This document shows, one piece after another, positions 47,582 through 59,564 of a stretch of DNA of 64,000 nucleotides (positions within the stretch are counted from its first letter, which is position 1; every line of letters starts with the position of its first letter). The notes below the pieces were generated by a model, which ran no database searches, was not told the DNA's origin, and saw only the letters and a list, made by a program, of their open reading frames with translations. Made by a program: the position numbers and the translations under genes. This DNA comes from Macrolepiota albuminosa. Taxonomy: Eukaryota > Basidiomycota > Agaricomycetes > Agaricales > Agaricaceae. The stretch covers positions 807,340 through 871,339 of the forward strand of contig JAMWFC010000044.1 in assembly GCA_027475525.1 (NCBI GenBank). Reading direction: 5' to 3'.

Positions 47582-48700
47582 AGGGGATCTTGTTTATAAG
47601 TTGGGTGGGTCGTGCCCTCTTACCACACCACTGGTAACGTGCTGAATCTGTCAGTATTTTGTCTGTCACCTTTCTGCTTGTCTTGATGTATTTGCTGTGT
47701 AGGTGATGTATTTCCGACGATACGGACACGCTTTATGTCATAACGCCTGGAGAACACAGAATAATGGAACTTAGTCCAAGATGGCGTCGTTGTAGTACAT
47801 TAAACGTCGCACTGCAGGTTGTGGAATACATATTGTTATAGAAATTGAGTTTCATCGAAAATGACGAACTTGTGCATGCTCATAGACTTATCCCGAGGGT
47901 GAGGTGGGCCAGGACACTGAGCACCAGTTCCGAGGTACTTGATATACTTTCTTCGATCTAGGGCTGCGAGTAAGTTTTGATTGACTTGACGTGCGAGCAA
48001 GGCCCAGACTAATTAGGTAGAATAAAATTTGACTTCCATGCACTTTCTGAACGAAGGAGATGGCTATGAAATAAATAGAAATTTAGGACTGAAAGCATGG
48101 TTAACACTAGGTTTGATGGAATGAACGGCCACTATGACACTGGTCATTCTTGATGTGCCAAGCACATACAATGCCGTTGAAGATCTGCGCGAAGGCAGAT
48201 TGAAAGAGGCTGTAAGAGCCTGGATAGGCCCGGGCAAGGGAAAACTATAGTCTTTCATCTTGACTGCCAAGGATCTTTAGACTGCCGTGATCGGAAACGG
48301 CAAGTTCCACAAAGTTTATGTCCATCCTATTGGATGTATCCAATTAACGTGGCCGTTTCAAGAGAGATTTGATATTTTTTCCATACCACATCACGAGGAT
48401 CAACTCTAGGCTAGTTTATCTACCATTTCGTATTACAATTACAGTTTAGGCTTGCGAGATGCCGCAGATTCTCGACACATCCTGAGTTGATTCAGGACAA
48501 CGCGCAATTTCGGCCTGGCAGCAAAATCACTATCCTTTGGTACCCATTGTTGACCAAACGCAAGTTCTTGACGTTGAGGTTGGCTGACCCTCCATGAAAG
48601 GACTGGCTTGATCCGAGAAGGGTTTTTGCATCACCCAAGTGACTGTATCAAAGCCCCGTCTCGTGGATTCATCACTCTCGATACAATCATCCACAATATC
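47582..48700. other. Intergenic, no gene recognised
   Basis: A 1.1-kb gap between two plus-strand small secreted protein genes. Nothing convincing on either strand. Confidence 0.45.
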
Positions 48701-49175
48701 ATGTACAAAATCTTGACCGCCATCGTCCTCATCTTCCTCGCAGACAGTGTTACTGCTCAAAAGAAACTCAAGCCTGGGGAGTACTGTTCGTTGACCTCCC
48801 TTTTGTATTCTTATTTTCATCAACTCACCGCTGAATTTTCAATTGGTAGGTATCGGATATAAAGGCCCTGCTGGAGTAAGTCCCGGTGTCCTGCATTAGA
48901 GTTTATCTATCTAACTTTGAACATTATCTCTGTGACTAGGAATGTGATCTCTTGTTGCTCCTCGAGATCTCAATATAACGGCTGACCATATTGTCTTTGT
49001 AATTTTACAGGCTCCCTCGGACATGCATGTTGTGACCTCGTTGGCAAATTTGATTACACGACGTAAATTAACCTTTCACTAACATGAGGCGAATTTTTTA
49101 CATCACTTGTGCAGTTGCCAAGGTTGGGATGGAGTGTGCCGAGGTTCTCTAGGCGACAGGAATTTATACTATTAG
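48701..49175 (+). CDS. Knottin-like secreted cysteine-rich peptide, copy A
   Basis: Five exons, 48701-48785, 48850-48875, 48940-48943 (a 4-nt microexon), 49011-49062 and 49115-49175, give 75 residues. A signal peptide (MYKILTAIVLIFLADSVTA) precedes a mature part beginning QKKLKPGEYC. Six cysteines are spaced C-x9-C-x5-CC-x10-C-x6-C, the order found in inhibitor-cystine-knot peptides. Without the microexon the frame loses this pattern. The divergent paralogue at 49817-50263 has exons 2 and 3 of the same lengths (26 and 4 nt) and phases, which supports the model. Function unknown: ICK-type peptides include protease inhibitors, antimicrobial peptides and channel ligands, and nothing here separates these. 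Confidence 0.65.
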
Positions 49176-49816
49176 GACTCATGCTGAGAAAACCACCCAG
49201 TATCTTAAGCACTACACTCCAGCAACGGAGATTTAGAGATTTAGAGATTCATGGGGCTTTCTTCTGGCAATTTGTAGAGAAAGAGCATGTGAGAGGAACT
49301 GTGGCGTATGTCACGGTCCTAAGATTCGCGGGAAGCAGTGGAGTTGTATATGTTCAGTAGGACGGGAGAGGATGTTTCTAGAATGCATGTAAGAGGTTGT
49401 TCATGAGAGTGAGCGTTTTTGTCTTTATCCTTTGGCTGTGTTATGTGTAGTTGACTACGGGTGGCGTAATACGCACTATGCAAATCAAAGAAGAAGTTAA
49501 AAGTAAAAAACACATCTATGAAGTAGCCATATTAAGTTACTATCTATCCGGGAAAAAAAGTTGTTAATCAAATCAGGGGGGCTCTTGCCATTGAGTGCTC
49601 AGCTGTGGAAGGCTCAAGAGTCAGCTGGTTTGTAGAGCCCTATAGCGAACTCTACTCAACTCACGTAAATGGATAACGATAAATAATGCACAGTTTGACT
49701 TCCATCAACTGGATTACGAGAGTCGGCGATGATTTTCGTCATCTCATTAATTACTTTAGATCTTCCCTAATCTGACACGCTACTATATATATACACATTA
49801 CATCATTTCAAAACGT
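49176..49816. other. Intergenic between the two convergent knottin-like genes
   Basis: A 641-bp AT-rich spacer between the 3' ends of two genes that face each other. No gene seen. Confidence 0.5.
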
Positions 49817-50263
49817 TTAAAAAGGACACTTGTTCTCGCGCGTGCACCTAATGGAATTAGTCAGGACTCAATCATATCTGTGTCGACAGATAAAGGGAAA
49901 CGAAGGGTGCGTACCTTGCGTTGTCAGGCGAGATGTAGCAGCAGATATAGCCGGGCTGGCCTATACTCGCGTTAGTTAATTCATATATGCGGGAAGGTAT
50001 GGGGAGTTAGGTTACAAGCCTAAGCAAGGAGATGTTAGTACTAGAAGTTAGAATCGATGAAAGACTTACTCCGAGGGGGCCAGCGAATCCTGCGCCTGGT
50101 GATTAGTCGAGCGATGGTTTGATAGTTAGTTGCTTGGCCGGAAGAAAAGGAGAAGAGGAAGAAACAAACAGAGTTGTCCAGGTCTGAGACTGACAGTGGC
50201 GGCGGCGGCCTGAGCGGAAAGCACACTGATGACAAGAAGGGTGGTGCTAAGGAGTTTGTTCAT
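49817..50263 (-). CDS. Knottin-like secreted cysteine-rich peptide, copy B
   Basis: Five exons, 50263-50170, 50095-50070, 50019-50016 (4-nt microexon), 49960-49915 and 49847-49817, give 66 residues. The signal peptide is MNKLLSTTLLVISVLSAQA. The mature part begins near VSLRPGQLC. Cysteine order is C-x9-C-x5-CC-x8-C-x5-C, matching copy A through the first four cysteines in spacing. LRPGQLC aligns with LKPGEYC and the GFAGPLG stretch with GYKGPAG of copy A. All joins are in phase, and the last intron has a CTGACTAAT branch site. TATAAAA lies 72 bp upstream of the start. The two copies are inverted relative to each other. Confidence 0.68.
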
Positions 50264-50334
50264 AGTATGACTTTGTAGTGAGAACAGACTGAAGACGTCG
50301 ATACGGACAGGAGACGGATGTCGTCAGAGGTGGA

Positions 50335-50341
50335 TTTTATA
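50335..50341 (-). promoter_or_regulatory. TATA box of knottin-like copy B
   Basis: TATAAAA on the minus strand, 72 bp before the start codon at 50263. Confidence 0.55.
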
Positions 50342-50752
50342 CTGGAGGTTTAAGATTGGTCGGAAGGCGTGTTCGGCTCCGCAGACAGCTCTGAGACCGT
50401 CGGGTGGGAGACTGTTACTAGAGACTTGGACTCCGCGGTGTATGGACATATGTATGAAAAGGCATTCGGATTTCTAAGTACGGGAGATATAGCATCGGAC
50501 TTTCATGCTATGATACTGACCGGCGACCTTCAGAGTTAGCGACGATCGATGAAGGACAAAGAACTCAATACGGGCTGTATGACAGAGGGTTCCGAATAAA
50601 GAAGTATGATGCGGTAATTTAGGGGTAGGTAATACAAATGTGTTCATAGATTCAAGGAGAAAGGAGAAGCGGATATCCACTGTTCAACTTGGAGAAGAGA
50701 CAAGTTCCATCGTCTCTCCGAAAACACGTTATGACTTCCGCGTAACATGATT

Positions 50753-51001
50753 TTAATTCTCGCAAGTACGCTTCTGTCTTGTATCATTCCAGAGGGCTCG
50801 TAAAGCTCCACCACAATAATTGGCTCCTGATGTCAATGAGGTCGAGAAACAGCGTACTGTAAACGACGGCACATACAGACGGATGATCGAGAATCTGCAC
50901 ATCAATGCATCAAGCGTTAACTGGTAGGCCAGCGCAATCGCTGTGAGACTCGCCCAGGCTCTCGCAACATTCTGCGTATTGTACCCCTGATCATCAAGCA
51001 T
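50753..51001 (-). pseudogene. Possible histone-deacetylase-like gene relic
   Basis: The frame begins LDDQGYNTQNVARAWASLTA, resembling the segment near the end of the arginase/deacetylase fold (GGGGY..xNVARAWxxLTAIAL). A little further on YVPSFTV recalls the Y(A/G)PSFTL motif that follows in fungal deacetylases. The catalytic His/Asp motifs are absent and no exons join up on either side, so this is at most a small remnant. The resemblance is short and could be chance. Confidence 0.35.
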
Positions 51002-51849
51002 CGCGAGAGAGCGAGACTGTGTATAGTGAGAACGTGGGAGAGGAAGGACTGGATAGAAGCTTAGAGAAGCGTGGTGGGTGCTTAACGTCCGAGGCGGTTA
51101 GGCTAGGGTACGTGAATTGAAGTGAGGGAGCTCACTAGGATCTGAGGGACTCTTGACGGGATGCATAGCAGACCCATTCGGAAAAGTTGAGGTCGAGATC
51201 ATTTACATGGTGCGCGGTTTGTGTCTGCCTGGAGTATGTGGGGGCGCGCGTTTCATCACCATGACAGCGAGGACGCAGTCAGCGACGTAGCAGTATCCTG
51301 AAGTATTTCTGTTGGGCGTGGTGTCGCTCGCCATCACAGCATATGCAGGAGCGAAACTGGCCGGGGACCGTGACGGATTGAATCGTGCAGAGAAATGCAA
51401 CCGAAGCTCAATTGCACGCGACCCTTGTCGATAAATATTCCTTTACTGAGGAAAAAAATCTACGCGACGACGACGTTGATATACGGCAAGTCCTATCTAT
51501 GATTTGTTTGTCATCGGAAATCTCCGTGCTCACGTGTTTCCGAGGATACTGAGGTCAATTGTAACGGTAGTCCACCGGATATGGCAGAGCACGGTCACAC
51601 TTCAGAAGTCTTGCAGTCGAGAACCGTTGTAAGTCCTGTAAAATTGCAAAACCTGCCTAGACACATTATCTAAGCTCTTTTATACTTCGGAGAGACACGG
51701 AGCCAGTAACTATGATCCGTCCAATCCCCAGGCTAAACCCTTAGATCCTAGAGTGACTTGGTCACGTTCGTTACATCAATCGTGTTCTTTGTGGCTGAGA
51801 CTATTTATTTTGTGCGTATTTAATATCTATACTCTTTGATAGCGGAGCA

Positions 51850-52970
51850 TTATTCAACCTTATCCCATCCCCTGGTCTCCTTCTCGATAAGGTCCTTTGC
51901 ACCACCTAGGACCATCTCCTCCAACGAACGCCACTTTCCGCCCAGCAACTTCGTTCCAAGAGAAGTATCGAAACGAATGACCTCTGCTCCAGGGAAGGCC
52001 ATTGCAGGCGCATTTGGATCCGCAGGGGGTACTTTTCGCTCAGGATACGCCTTGCGAAGAATGTCGGCAACTGCAGCATAGGAACTCTTAACGCCAAGGG
52101 CGATGATTCTTTGATTTTCAGCTTCTGTAGACGTTAGGGATGCAACAAAAAGATCGGCCACATCGTATACGTGAACGAAGAGCGAAATCTCAGCTGTCGG
52201 TGCACCTTCTTTGCGAGGTGGATCGGCAACGTAGTCGTACAACCATCCGAGGGAGACATCCTGTCGAGGCGGGCTAGTTATGGCTTTGTGGATAGGCCCA
52301 AGTGTCACGGCAGGCAGTACGACGGTCAAGGAAAAATCGACCTATACACATGATAGTTGTCTAAGTCAAATAGGCATCACTACTGGTTGACAGATCTACT
52401 CGCCTGTTCATCCTTGACAAACTTCCAGGCGGCTTTCTCTGCGGCGAGTTTCGAGCCGACGTAGATATGGAAGCCGATAAAAGGGTCATCAGGATTATTG
52501 ACAAGCTGGTCCGTGAACACGTTCCAGTCTTCAGCAGTGATGACCTCCTTGGCTGGATCCTTTGAAGTCATTATGACACTGCCGATTGAACCTGCAAACA
52601 ACACTTTCTTGACGCCTTTCTCCTCTTTGACTGACTCCAGCAGGTTGAGTGTCCCATTTACTGCGGGGACGAATTGCTCCTCAGGTCGCTTGGCGTCCAT
52701 CGTCACTGGAGAGGCGATGTGGACTACAGCAGATGCGCCTTTGATGGCCTCCGCAAACGCTCCTGGCACAACAATGTCGGGAACCTCAACAACTTCAAAG
52801 TTGGCACCGAACGACGCGAATTCTGTCTTTACAAAGGCAGCAGAGCGCAAGGAGCGGACGGTTCCTCTGACTTTGTAACCTTTTTGCAAGAGACGGAGGG
52901 TGGTGGTGCTAGCTAGATGGCCATTGGTTCCTGTAACGACAACAAGCGATCCTGGCTCAACGGATGGCAT
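51850..52970 (-). CDS. NAD(P)-dependent aldehyde/ketone reductase (GRE2/DFR-like extended SDR)
   Basis: Two exons, 52970-52392 and 52341-51850, give 356 residues. The Rossmann loop is VTGTNGHLASTTTLRLLQKG (TGxxGxxA class), with VHIASPV, FAGSIGSVIM and the catalytic YVGSK (YxxxK). The C-terminal half has FVHVYDVADLFVASL, the usual substrate-side helix of this family. Such enzymes reduce carbonyls with NADPH; fungal members act on methylglyoxal or on secondary-metabolite intermediates. The intron donor chosen (GTCAAC after TCT) keeps phase, while the stronger-looking GTAGAT at 52398 does not, so a few residues at the join are uncertain. It is divergent from the O-methyltransferase gene. Confidence 0.88.
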
Positions 52971-53594
52971 GGCTTTTGTGGGTGAGTGCTAAGTAGGGGT
53001 AAATCGAGGTTTTTAAGGCGGTCAGGAAACACCGACAAACCCCAATCGGTTCTTTTGTAAGCGAGATGGGCGATAATCTACGGGTCCTGATGGTGTATTG
53101 GAGATAACCAGGGAAATAATAGTCCTATTGTGGTCATAGGACTTTTTGATGACTGGTTTCTGCATGATATTTCATTAACGCCGACCGTTCTCTGCCGAAA
53201 TAAAATGATTGGGTGAATTCCACAGGTATTCTTTATTGATACAAACACTACTACTATCTATTAGAAGAGCACATCTTTATTGGAAAAGTTCCCGCCTAGA
53301 GCATAGGTAATTAAATCTCATTTCCAGCATATGTACCGCGCACCCATCCGAGTTCCACGGCGAATGACAAAGGTATTACGTGCTTTTTATGGTCAATCAT
53401 GTCACCTTCAAGGTCTGTTTGGTATATTCAGGGGTGACCGGCCATGTTCGCAAAACTTCTTCCATCCATCAATCTTCAATACGCAGCGAAGTTGATCTTA
53501 GTGGGTGCATGTTCCTTCCAGTGTAATTTTCCAATGTATATAAGTGGCAATTTCTGCGTGCTCAACCACTGTCTATCGAGTCCCATCTCTAACT
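52971..53594. promoter_or_regulatory. Divergent promoter region of the reductase and O-methyltransferase genes
   Basis: A 624-bp region between two start codons. On the plus strand TATATAAG at 53537-53544 lies about 50 bp before the methyltransferase start. The arrangement would allow co-regulation. Confidence 0.5.
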
Positions 53595-55484
53595 ATGATT
53601 TCTCATATCCGCCAGTTACAAAGTCTCATCAATAGCTCTATCGATAAACTCGAGAATATTTGTGAAAGCACAGGGACCTCGATCCCAGATCTATATGCAC
53701 ATTTCTCCCCTGAGTCCGAAGCATTTCGTTCTAACCCAGCCGCGGCCGAAGCTGCAAACATCATTTCCGCCGCAGCTCTACAGCTGGAGGCCATTGTGAC
53801 GTCTCCCCACGTTTCATTGTATCACGTCGTTGCAGGAGTACGTACGAGACGTACGAAATTTTTACACTTAGTTGACGCTTCTTCAGCACTTCAGATCGGC
53901 CGCGCTCCGAGTATGTCTGGAGTCCAACGTCACCGAAATCCTGCGTGAAGCTGGCCCAAATGTTTGTTCCTCTGACCTCCTTATCGGACTGCCCTCGTAA
54001 CTTTGATCAAAGGGTCTTCATGTCAACGATATTGCTTCCAAAAATGGGCAAGATCCGCGAAAGTTAGGTATGCCTTACAGTCATGTCCTCCGAATTGTTG
54101 CCAATTTTTGATCAAGCGCGTTTCTTACGTTACCTCGCCAACAATCACATCTATCGAGAGATCACGCCCGATGTGTTTGCCAACACTCGTATCTCCAGTA
54201 TGCTGGATACTCTCAAGCCCAGTCAGGACATTGCCACCCAGTGCGTTTTTTCAGGTCTATGAGGACAACATCTCATTTCCCTTCAGCCCTGATACTAAGC
54301 ATGAGAATACACCCGGCATGGCTGCTTTAGTAGGTCATCAGTACGTCATCTCTCTCCATCAATGTTTAGTTTCGCTCAGACGGTGATGTAGTCTTGATGA
54401 ATCTTTCAAGGCATCCGCATATGCCTGGGAGACGTTATCTGACCCAGACACTGCCCACTCTGGTGATCCGACTGCGGCGCCTCTGGCTCGAGCATACAAC
54501 GTCAAAGAGACTTTTTGGGATCTTCTTGCCCGTGATACACTGAGATCCCGCCGATTCAACATCGGCATGCATGGAGTACAAGCCATGCAACCAGCCGATG
54601 CAATCTTGAAAGGTTAATTACCCGTGTCTTGCAGGTATACATCAAGCTGACGTAGGTGCAACAGCATACGACTGGGGAAAGCTTCCAGATGGCTCTGTCG
54701 TTGTTGATGTTGGAGGCGGAGTTGGTTCAGACTCTCTTCAATTGGTGCGAGAGTTCCCCAAGCTAGATGTCGTTGTCCAAGATCTTCCCACTGTCATTCA
54801 AGATGCACAGAAAGTAAGCTTACTCTATTTTACTCGCTGAATTAATACAAGTCTTTACGACGTTTTGATCTAGTTCTGGCAAAAAAATCTTCCGAATGCG
54901 AAAGTTACGCTCGAAGGTAAGTGTTTGCGATGTTATTGCTAGGTGTCAAATGGTGATTCTCTGTGCACATCTATAATAGTACAAGATTTTTTTACACCTC
55001 AGCCAGAAGATCGTAACGTTTCGGTATTTTTGTTGAAGCAAGTACTCCACGACTGGTCGGATGAATACTGTATCAAATTCCTTACTCAACTCCGTGCTGC
55101 TGCGCAAGAGAACACGAAGCTCCTGCTGGTCGAAAGCCTCATACCATTTGCTTGTCACGATCCGAACGACGGTGATGATGCTCTGGATATTCCGGGCTGT
55201 GTCCCGCACGAGGCACCTGCACCACTGCTTGCCAACTATGGCGCAGTGAACCAGATGGGCTACAATGCTGACATACTTGTAAGCACTTTGTTAGTCGCTG
55301 TTCCACTCTGTTCCTGATAGTCTTCTTGTAGATGTTCTTCCTCTTCAATTCCCAAGAGCGTACCATTCGCCACATCAATAAGCTACTTCTCAGCACTGGT
55401 TGGAAGGTCATCCATGTCCATCGTCAGGATGGTGATAGCACATTCCTCCAATCAGTCGAAGCAATACCTGTAGATGGACCTTAA
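53595..55484 (+). CDS. S-adenosylmethionine-dependent O-methyltransferase
   Basis: Ten exons: 53595-53837, 53887-53961, 54013-54067, 54117-54240, 54287-54340, 54392-54612, 54656-54813, 54874-54916, 54980-55278 and 55332-55484, total 475 codons (474 residues). The N-terminal half is the winged-helix dimerisation region (GLHVNDIASKNG, KLARFLRYLANNHIYREI). The SAM site is VVDVGGGVGSDSL, and the catalytic His block is LLKQVLHDWSDEYC, placing it in the plant/fungal COMT-like family acting on phenolic hydroxyls. An insertion rich in Asp/Pro (about 395-425) precedes the last helix. Substrate unknown. Between a reductase and a P450 it may act in a small biosynthetic cluster. Confidence 0.92.
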
Positions 55485-56273
55485 GACCCAGTCAGAAGTC
55501 AAGGTATTATCTAACTTTTTGTTGATTTACCACGCATTCGGAGTAGAATAAAGTACTATAATGCCCCAGAGACAATTTAAAGTAGAGACATACAATTTCG
55601 AAAAATTATCATGCATTGAGAAATGCTCAAAGATACAATTCAAAGTCCAACTTCCTCAAGAAATACATTTCTTGACGTTATGCTACATTGTTGGTCCGAC
55701 TCTGTTCCTCCGCAGCTCCATCAATTCCACCGTATTGCTTCCCGCTTCCACATTGCCCTCCGGCGGTTATCAGAATCATGTCTATCCCATCGCGCCATTG
55801 CCAGTTGATCCTTGTCTTTATCTCCGTATCGTCCAGGATACCTATCCATTTGTCTCCATGCATGTAGTTGTTCTTCGTGATCGAGTTCTTCAGGTCGTCA
55901 AGTTTACTGCAAGGATTTACATTAGATGTAAGAAAGAAATGTGGGGCGTGAACATGCCTGGTGATTGTGCTCAGTATTTCTGTAGCTCGTTTCGCGGCCG
56001 ATGCCAGTTTTTTCTACAGAAAGCGGCACTATGCAATATTCGTCATCAAGAAACAGATCTCGGACATGGCATGCTTGCAACGCCCCATATCATTTCGTCA
56101 ATTTATTGTCAAGTAGGTTGACTTAGGGTACCCTACGAAATTGTGGCGTCCAACAAAATACAAAGACAAGGTCCAACTGATACATATGCATAAATGAGAA
56201 CTATGTACAGAGACTTTTGTCAACCACCTATGTAGAACCTGTACGCACTTTACCAGATTCGACAATCGTCGCA
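55485..56273. other. Unresolved region between convergent OMT and P450 genes
   Basis: A 186-codon plus-strand frame (55561-56121) and a minus-strand frame (about 55908-55676, containing NNYMHGDKWIGILDDTEIKT) overlap. The minus frame reads more like protein and has a TTGCAG acceptor before it, but no upstream exon could be fixed. Neither shows a known domain. Confidence 0.35.
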
Positions 56274-58412
56274 TTAAGCTTTAGTGTTGGCTGTAATAAT
56301 CAACTTTCGAGTCTCTTCCGAACGGGGTAGTATTAAACACGGGTGGGGGACCTTGTAGCTGAGAAATGACTTTCAGCCGGAATCAATGTATGTATTTAGG
56401 GAGGGTATACCTTATCAATCCACTGGTATACGAAGCATCAACATTTATCTCACCTCCCTGCTCATCTCGGGCTTTCTGGATGTTGAAGGTAGCTAGAATG
56501 GAGGAGATAAAAAGCCATATCTAGGAACGGTATTGTATTGTCACACTGGTACGTGATAGAATAATGGTTTACCGTCGAACTAGCAATGTGACGGCCTGGG
56601 CAGAGTCTTGTTCCTCAACCGGTCAGTTTCAACTCGACAATGAGAAAAACAAATTTCAGCATACCGTCTACCAAACCCGAAAGTAATGATGTAGTCGTCA
56701 TTGTTAAGCTGTCCACTCTCATTGAAGAACCTCTCTGGTTTGAACAGGCCAGGTTCAGGGTACCGCGACTCGTCATGTGTCATAGACCTGGGGTCATCGT
56801 GAATTCCAGTCTAACATACAAGATATCGGAAGGCACCATATATTCGGTATGACTGTGGTCCCTGTGCTCAAATTATGAGAAAGGATTATCACAGGATAAA
56901 GTAAAATTACCTTTTGGAATGAAATATCCATTATAAACATCATCCATAGTCGTGGAATGCGGCAGGCCAAGAGGAGAGACAGGGTGCCATCTCATGACCT
57001 CTCGAAACACGGCCTCGACATACGGCAGTTTTGGGCGATCACTGTATTCCGGTAATCTATTACGACCCAAAACGTTGTCAATCTCATCTTGGGCCTTTTT
57101 TTGAACGTCAGGTCTAATAAGCATTGCATAAATGAATGTTCGAGCTGCAGACACAGTCTGTAGCAAAAATTAACGATACACGGCAGACTTCAATGGATCC
57201 ACGGACCGTATCCGTTCCACCTGTTTAGAGAGTGTATCATTATTTCACAAAACACAGCGTAGATCACTGCAGGTCATACCTGCAAAAACAGTTGCTGCTA
57301 CAGACTTGATATCCGATTCTAGGAATGCCATCGTTTCAAGAGCGCTGTTACTCTGTTTTAGCAACCGTTCCACGAGGCTGGATACTTCAATCCCGGCAGC
57401 CTTTGACAACGGAGGTATTTTGAATCAGCTTTCTCGAAGGAACTGTGTCGTAACCGCTTACTATCCGATCTTTGACGTATTTGAAGGGTACTTCGATCAC
57501 CTGGCTTGTAATTACTCGAGTTTCTGCTGCGGCAGTCTGAAATCCAGCGCCAGGAAACCATGCTGGAATATGCCGGAGAAAGGGCAGTACGTTGACTAAC
57601 ATAGCACCTGGAACTATGCTTTTCGTAATTTGGGAAATGGCGCGTTCGGATATCGTGACAAATCTTTTGACTTCCGACTTCGAGATGCTCTTATCATAGA
57701 CTGTTGCCATTGCGATTTCTCCCAAGAGACTTCATCCGAGTTAGCTATTTCAAAACAGATTAAGAATCAAATACAAGTTTCCTTACTTTCTGATATGCGC
57801 AACAAAATCTTCAGGCGATCCGAGAAGTCGGTGAAGAAATTCGTGAACCTTGACGGTCTGCACGGGTTCATGCATGGTTTTAGTCTGTTTCTTGTTGAAT
57901 TCCCGTTGATATAAACGTCTATGGCGACGCCATTTATCTCCGTAACCAATCAAGCTAGTATTAAAATTCCAGCCCGTCCTAATGTTGAAGGGTCAATCAA
58001 TAGCTTTATGTATACGACGACGAGTGAAGGGCCTACAGATCGATAATGGCCATCTCAGGCCGATCCGAATAAATATGCGATCGCTTCTCAAACAAAGCGT
58101 TTGCATCTTTCACGCTGTTGAGGATGACTATGTGTTGGTTATACGCTCTGACATGGACAATATCACCTGAAAACGTTTGATATTGCCATTTGATTACTTA
58201 AGACTGAAACAATATTTACCGTATTCTTTTGCCCACTCTCCATATTTTAACCAAGGAAGATCAGTTGGCAGCTCTCTGGAATTTCCTGAGATTAAATTTG
58301 GCTTAGGACCAGGCGGATAAGGAGGGCGCGAGGACGATGATAGATGTTTGAGCAGGAAAACAACCGAAACCGTTAGGGAGAGATATAGAAGTGAAAGCAA
58401 GGAGTCGCCCAT
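56274..58412 (-). CDS. Cytochrome P450 monooxygenase, basidiomycete type
   Basis: Twelve exons: 58412-58220, 58166-58037, 57954-57787, 57729-57462, 57400-57280, 57220-57207, 57157-56911, 56861-56837, 56787-56665, 56606-56573, 56520-56411 and 56358-56274, total 506 codons. An in-frame ATG at 58451 would add 13 residues; 58412 is preferred because the membrane anchor (LLSLLYLSLTVSVVFLLKHL) starts right after it. The Pro hinge is PPYPPGPKP. I-helix AGGTDTT and ExxR (FREVMRW) are present. The heme loop FGFGRRLCPGRHIA has the ligand Cys. Joins are all in phase; exon 6 is only 14 nt. It resembles fungal CYP64/O-methylsterigmatocystin oxidoreductase-like enzymes. Likely ER-bound, convergent with the O-methyltransferase gene. 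Confidence 0.92.
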
Positions 58413-59564
58413 GTTCGATTTGGCCGCTGAAGATCGAAGATCGGCTCTCATCTACTTATATCTTCGTTCGCCACTCCCCGACAAGGTCGGACGATATGCA
58501 AAAAGCCTCACGAGACTTGGAGAAGCTGTAGACATCAATTGTCATGTGTGTAGTATCCACCAGATACACTTATGCCAAATATAGCTCCTGTTTGAGGTCA
58601 CTGAGTTGAACAGAGTGAGTCGAATCGCAACAGACGCATAACGTGAGGTGGACTGTTCAGATTTATTGTTAACAGAAGAGTCATCAAGGAAAAGGACAAT
58701 TTTTAATGTTGTTCCCTCTGCCAGTTCACATTCGACTGCCGTATCGGATCATCATCCATGCACATATCACACTGCAACATGATCTTTGGAAGATAGATCT
58801 GAGCACCGACCAACTCCAAAGAACAGTGGGTCTATGGGCCGGGCATGTCAAAAAAAGTGAAGACTGAGGTCAACTGTCTTTAAAATCATATGTTCCAATT
58901 ATACATACTGATACGTCTGCCTCACTCGAGGCAGACCAAAAGAGTCAGAAAAGACCAAATATACCCAAAAATACGCTGAAAACTGTAGCGAGTGTCGAAA
59001 ACTGTAGATACAGGACGACTCACCAGAGAAAAACCAACCCCAAACAGTATAGTGACCAAACTCAGCCAGCGGGGCAGTAAACGCGTGGTGAGAAAGCCAA
59101 CGATCGAAGATTGATGGAAAGCCGACAGGGTGGCAGTGTTTGGCAGGGTCGGGATCTCAACTTGAATTTCGCAACTGTGAACGCATGACCAATAAAATAA
59201 ACCTATCAATATTTCTTAAATACTGTCATGTGTCACGATGTGAAATTTGTATTGGGTAACTTGATCCAGCCACCCTCCGACCCCAGAAAAAAATAATGGA
59301 TAGATATCGTATATATGAAGATGATTCTGTACTTGAACTATAGAAATTTGATTCTGTTGAGGTATAGAAAATCTAAAAGTGTGAAATCAGAACACATTTG
59401 ATCACCCACCATGTTTCAGTGAAATAAATCAACAAAAATTATATAAAATTTGAGTATGGAAAACACTTTGACACATATATAGTGTCTTAAATATAATTTT
59501 CTGAGAGAAGAAAAGAGGTAGAAAGTCCAAGGAGTGGATATCTCTGTGTGCGATACAAGAGAGC
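58413..59564. other. Boundary from genic DNA to transposon island
   Basis: No gene is seen after the P450 promoter. From about 59200 onward CpG almost disappears and A+T rises sharply, marking the edge of a repeat island. Confidence 0.5.

Larger units (their letters stand above)
50264..51849. other. Mostly non-coding, with one gene relic
   Basis: Apart from the TATA box and the histone-deacetylase-like relic listed separately, I see no intact gene in this 1.6 kb. A minus-strand frame at 51203-51400 has no family features. Confidence 0.4.

Noticed and set aside
52498..52878. 126-codon plus-strand frame inside the reductase gene
   Set aside because: Antisense to the well-supported reductase; no features of its own.
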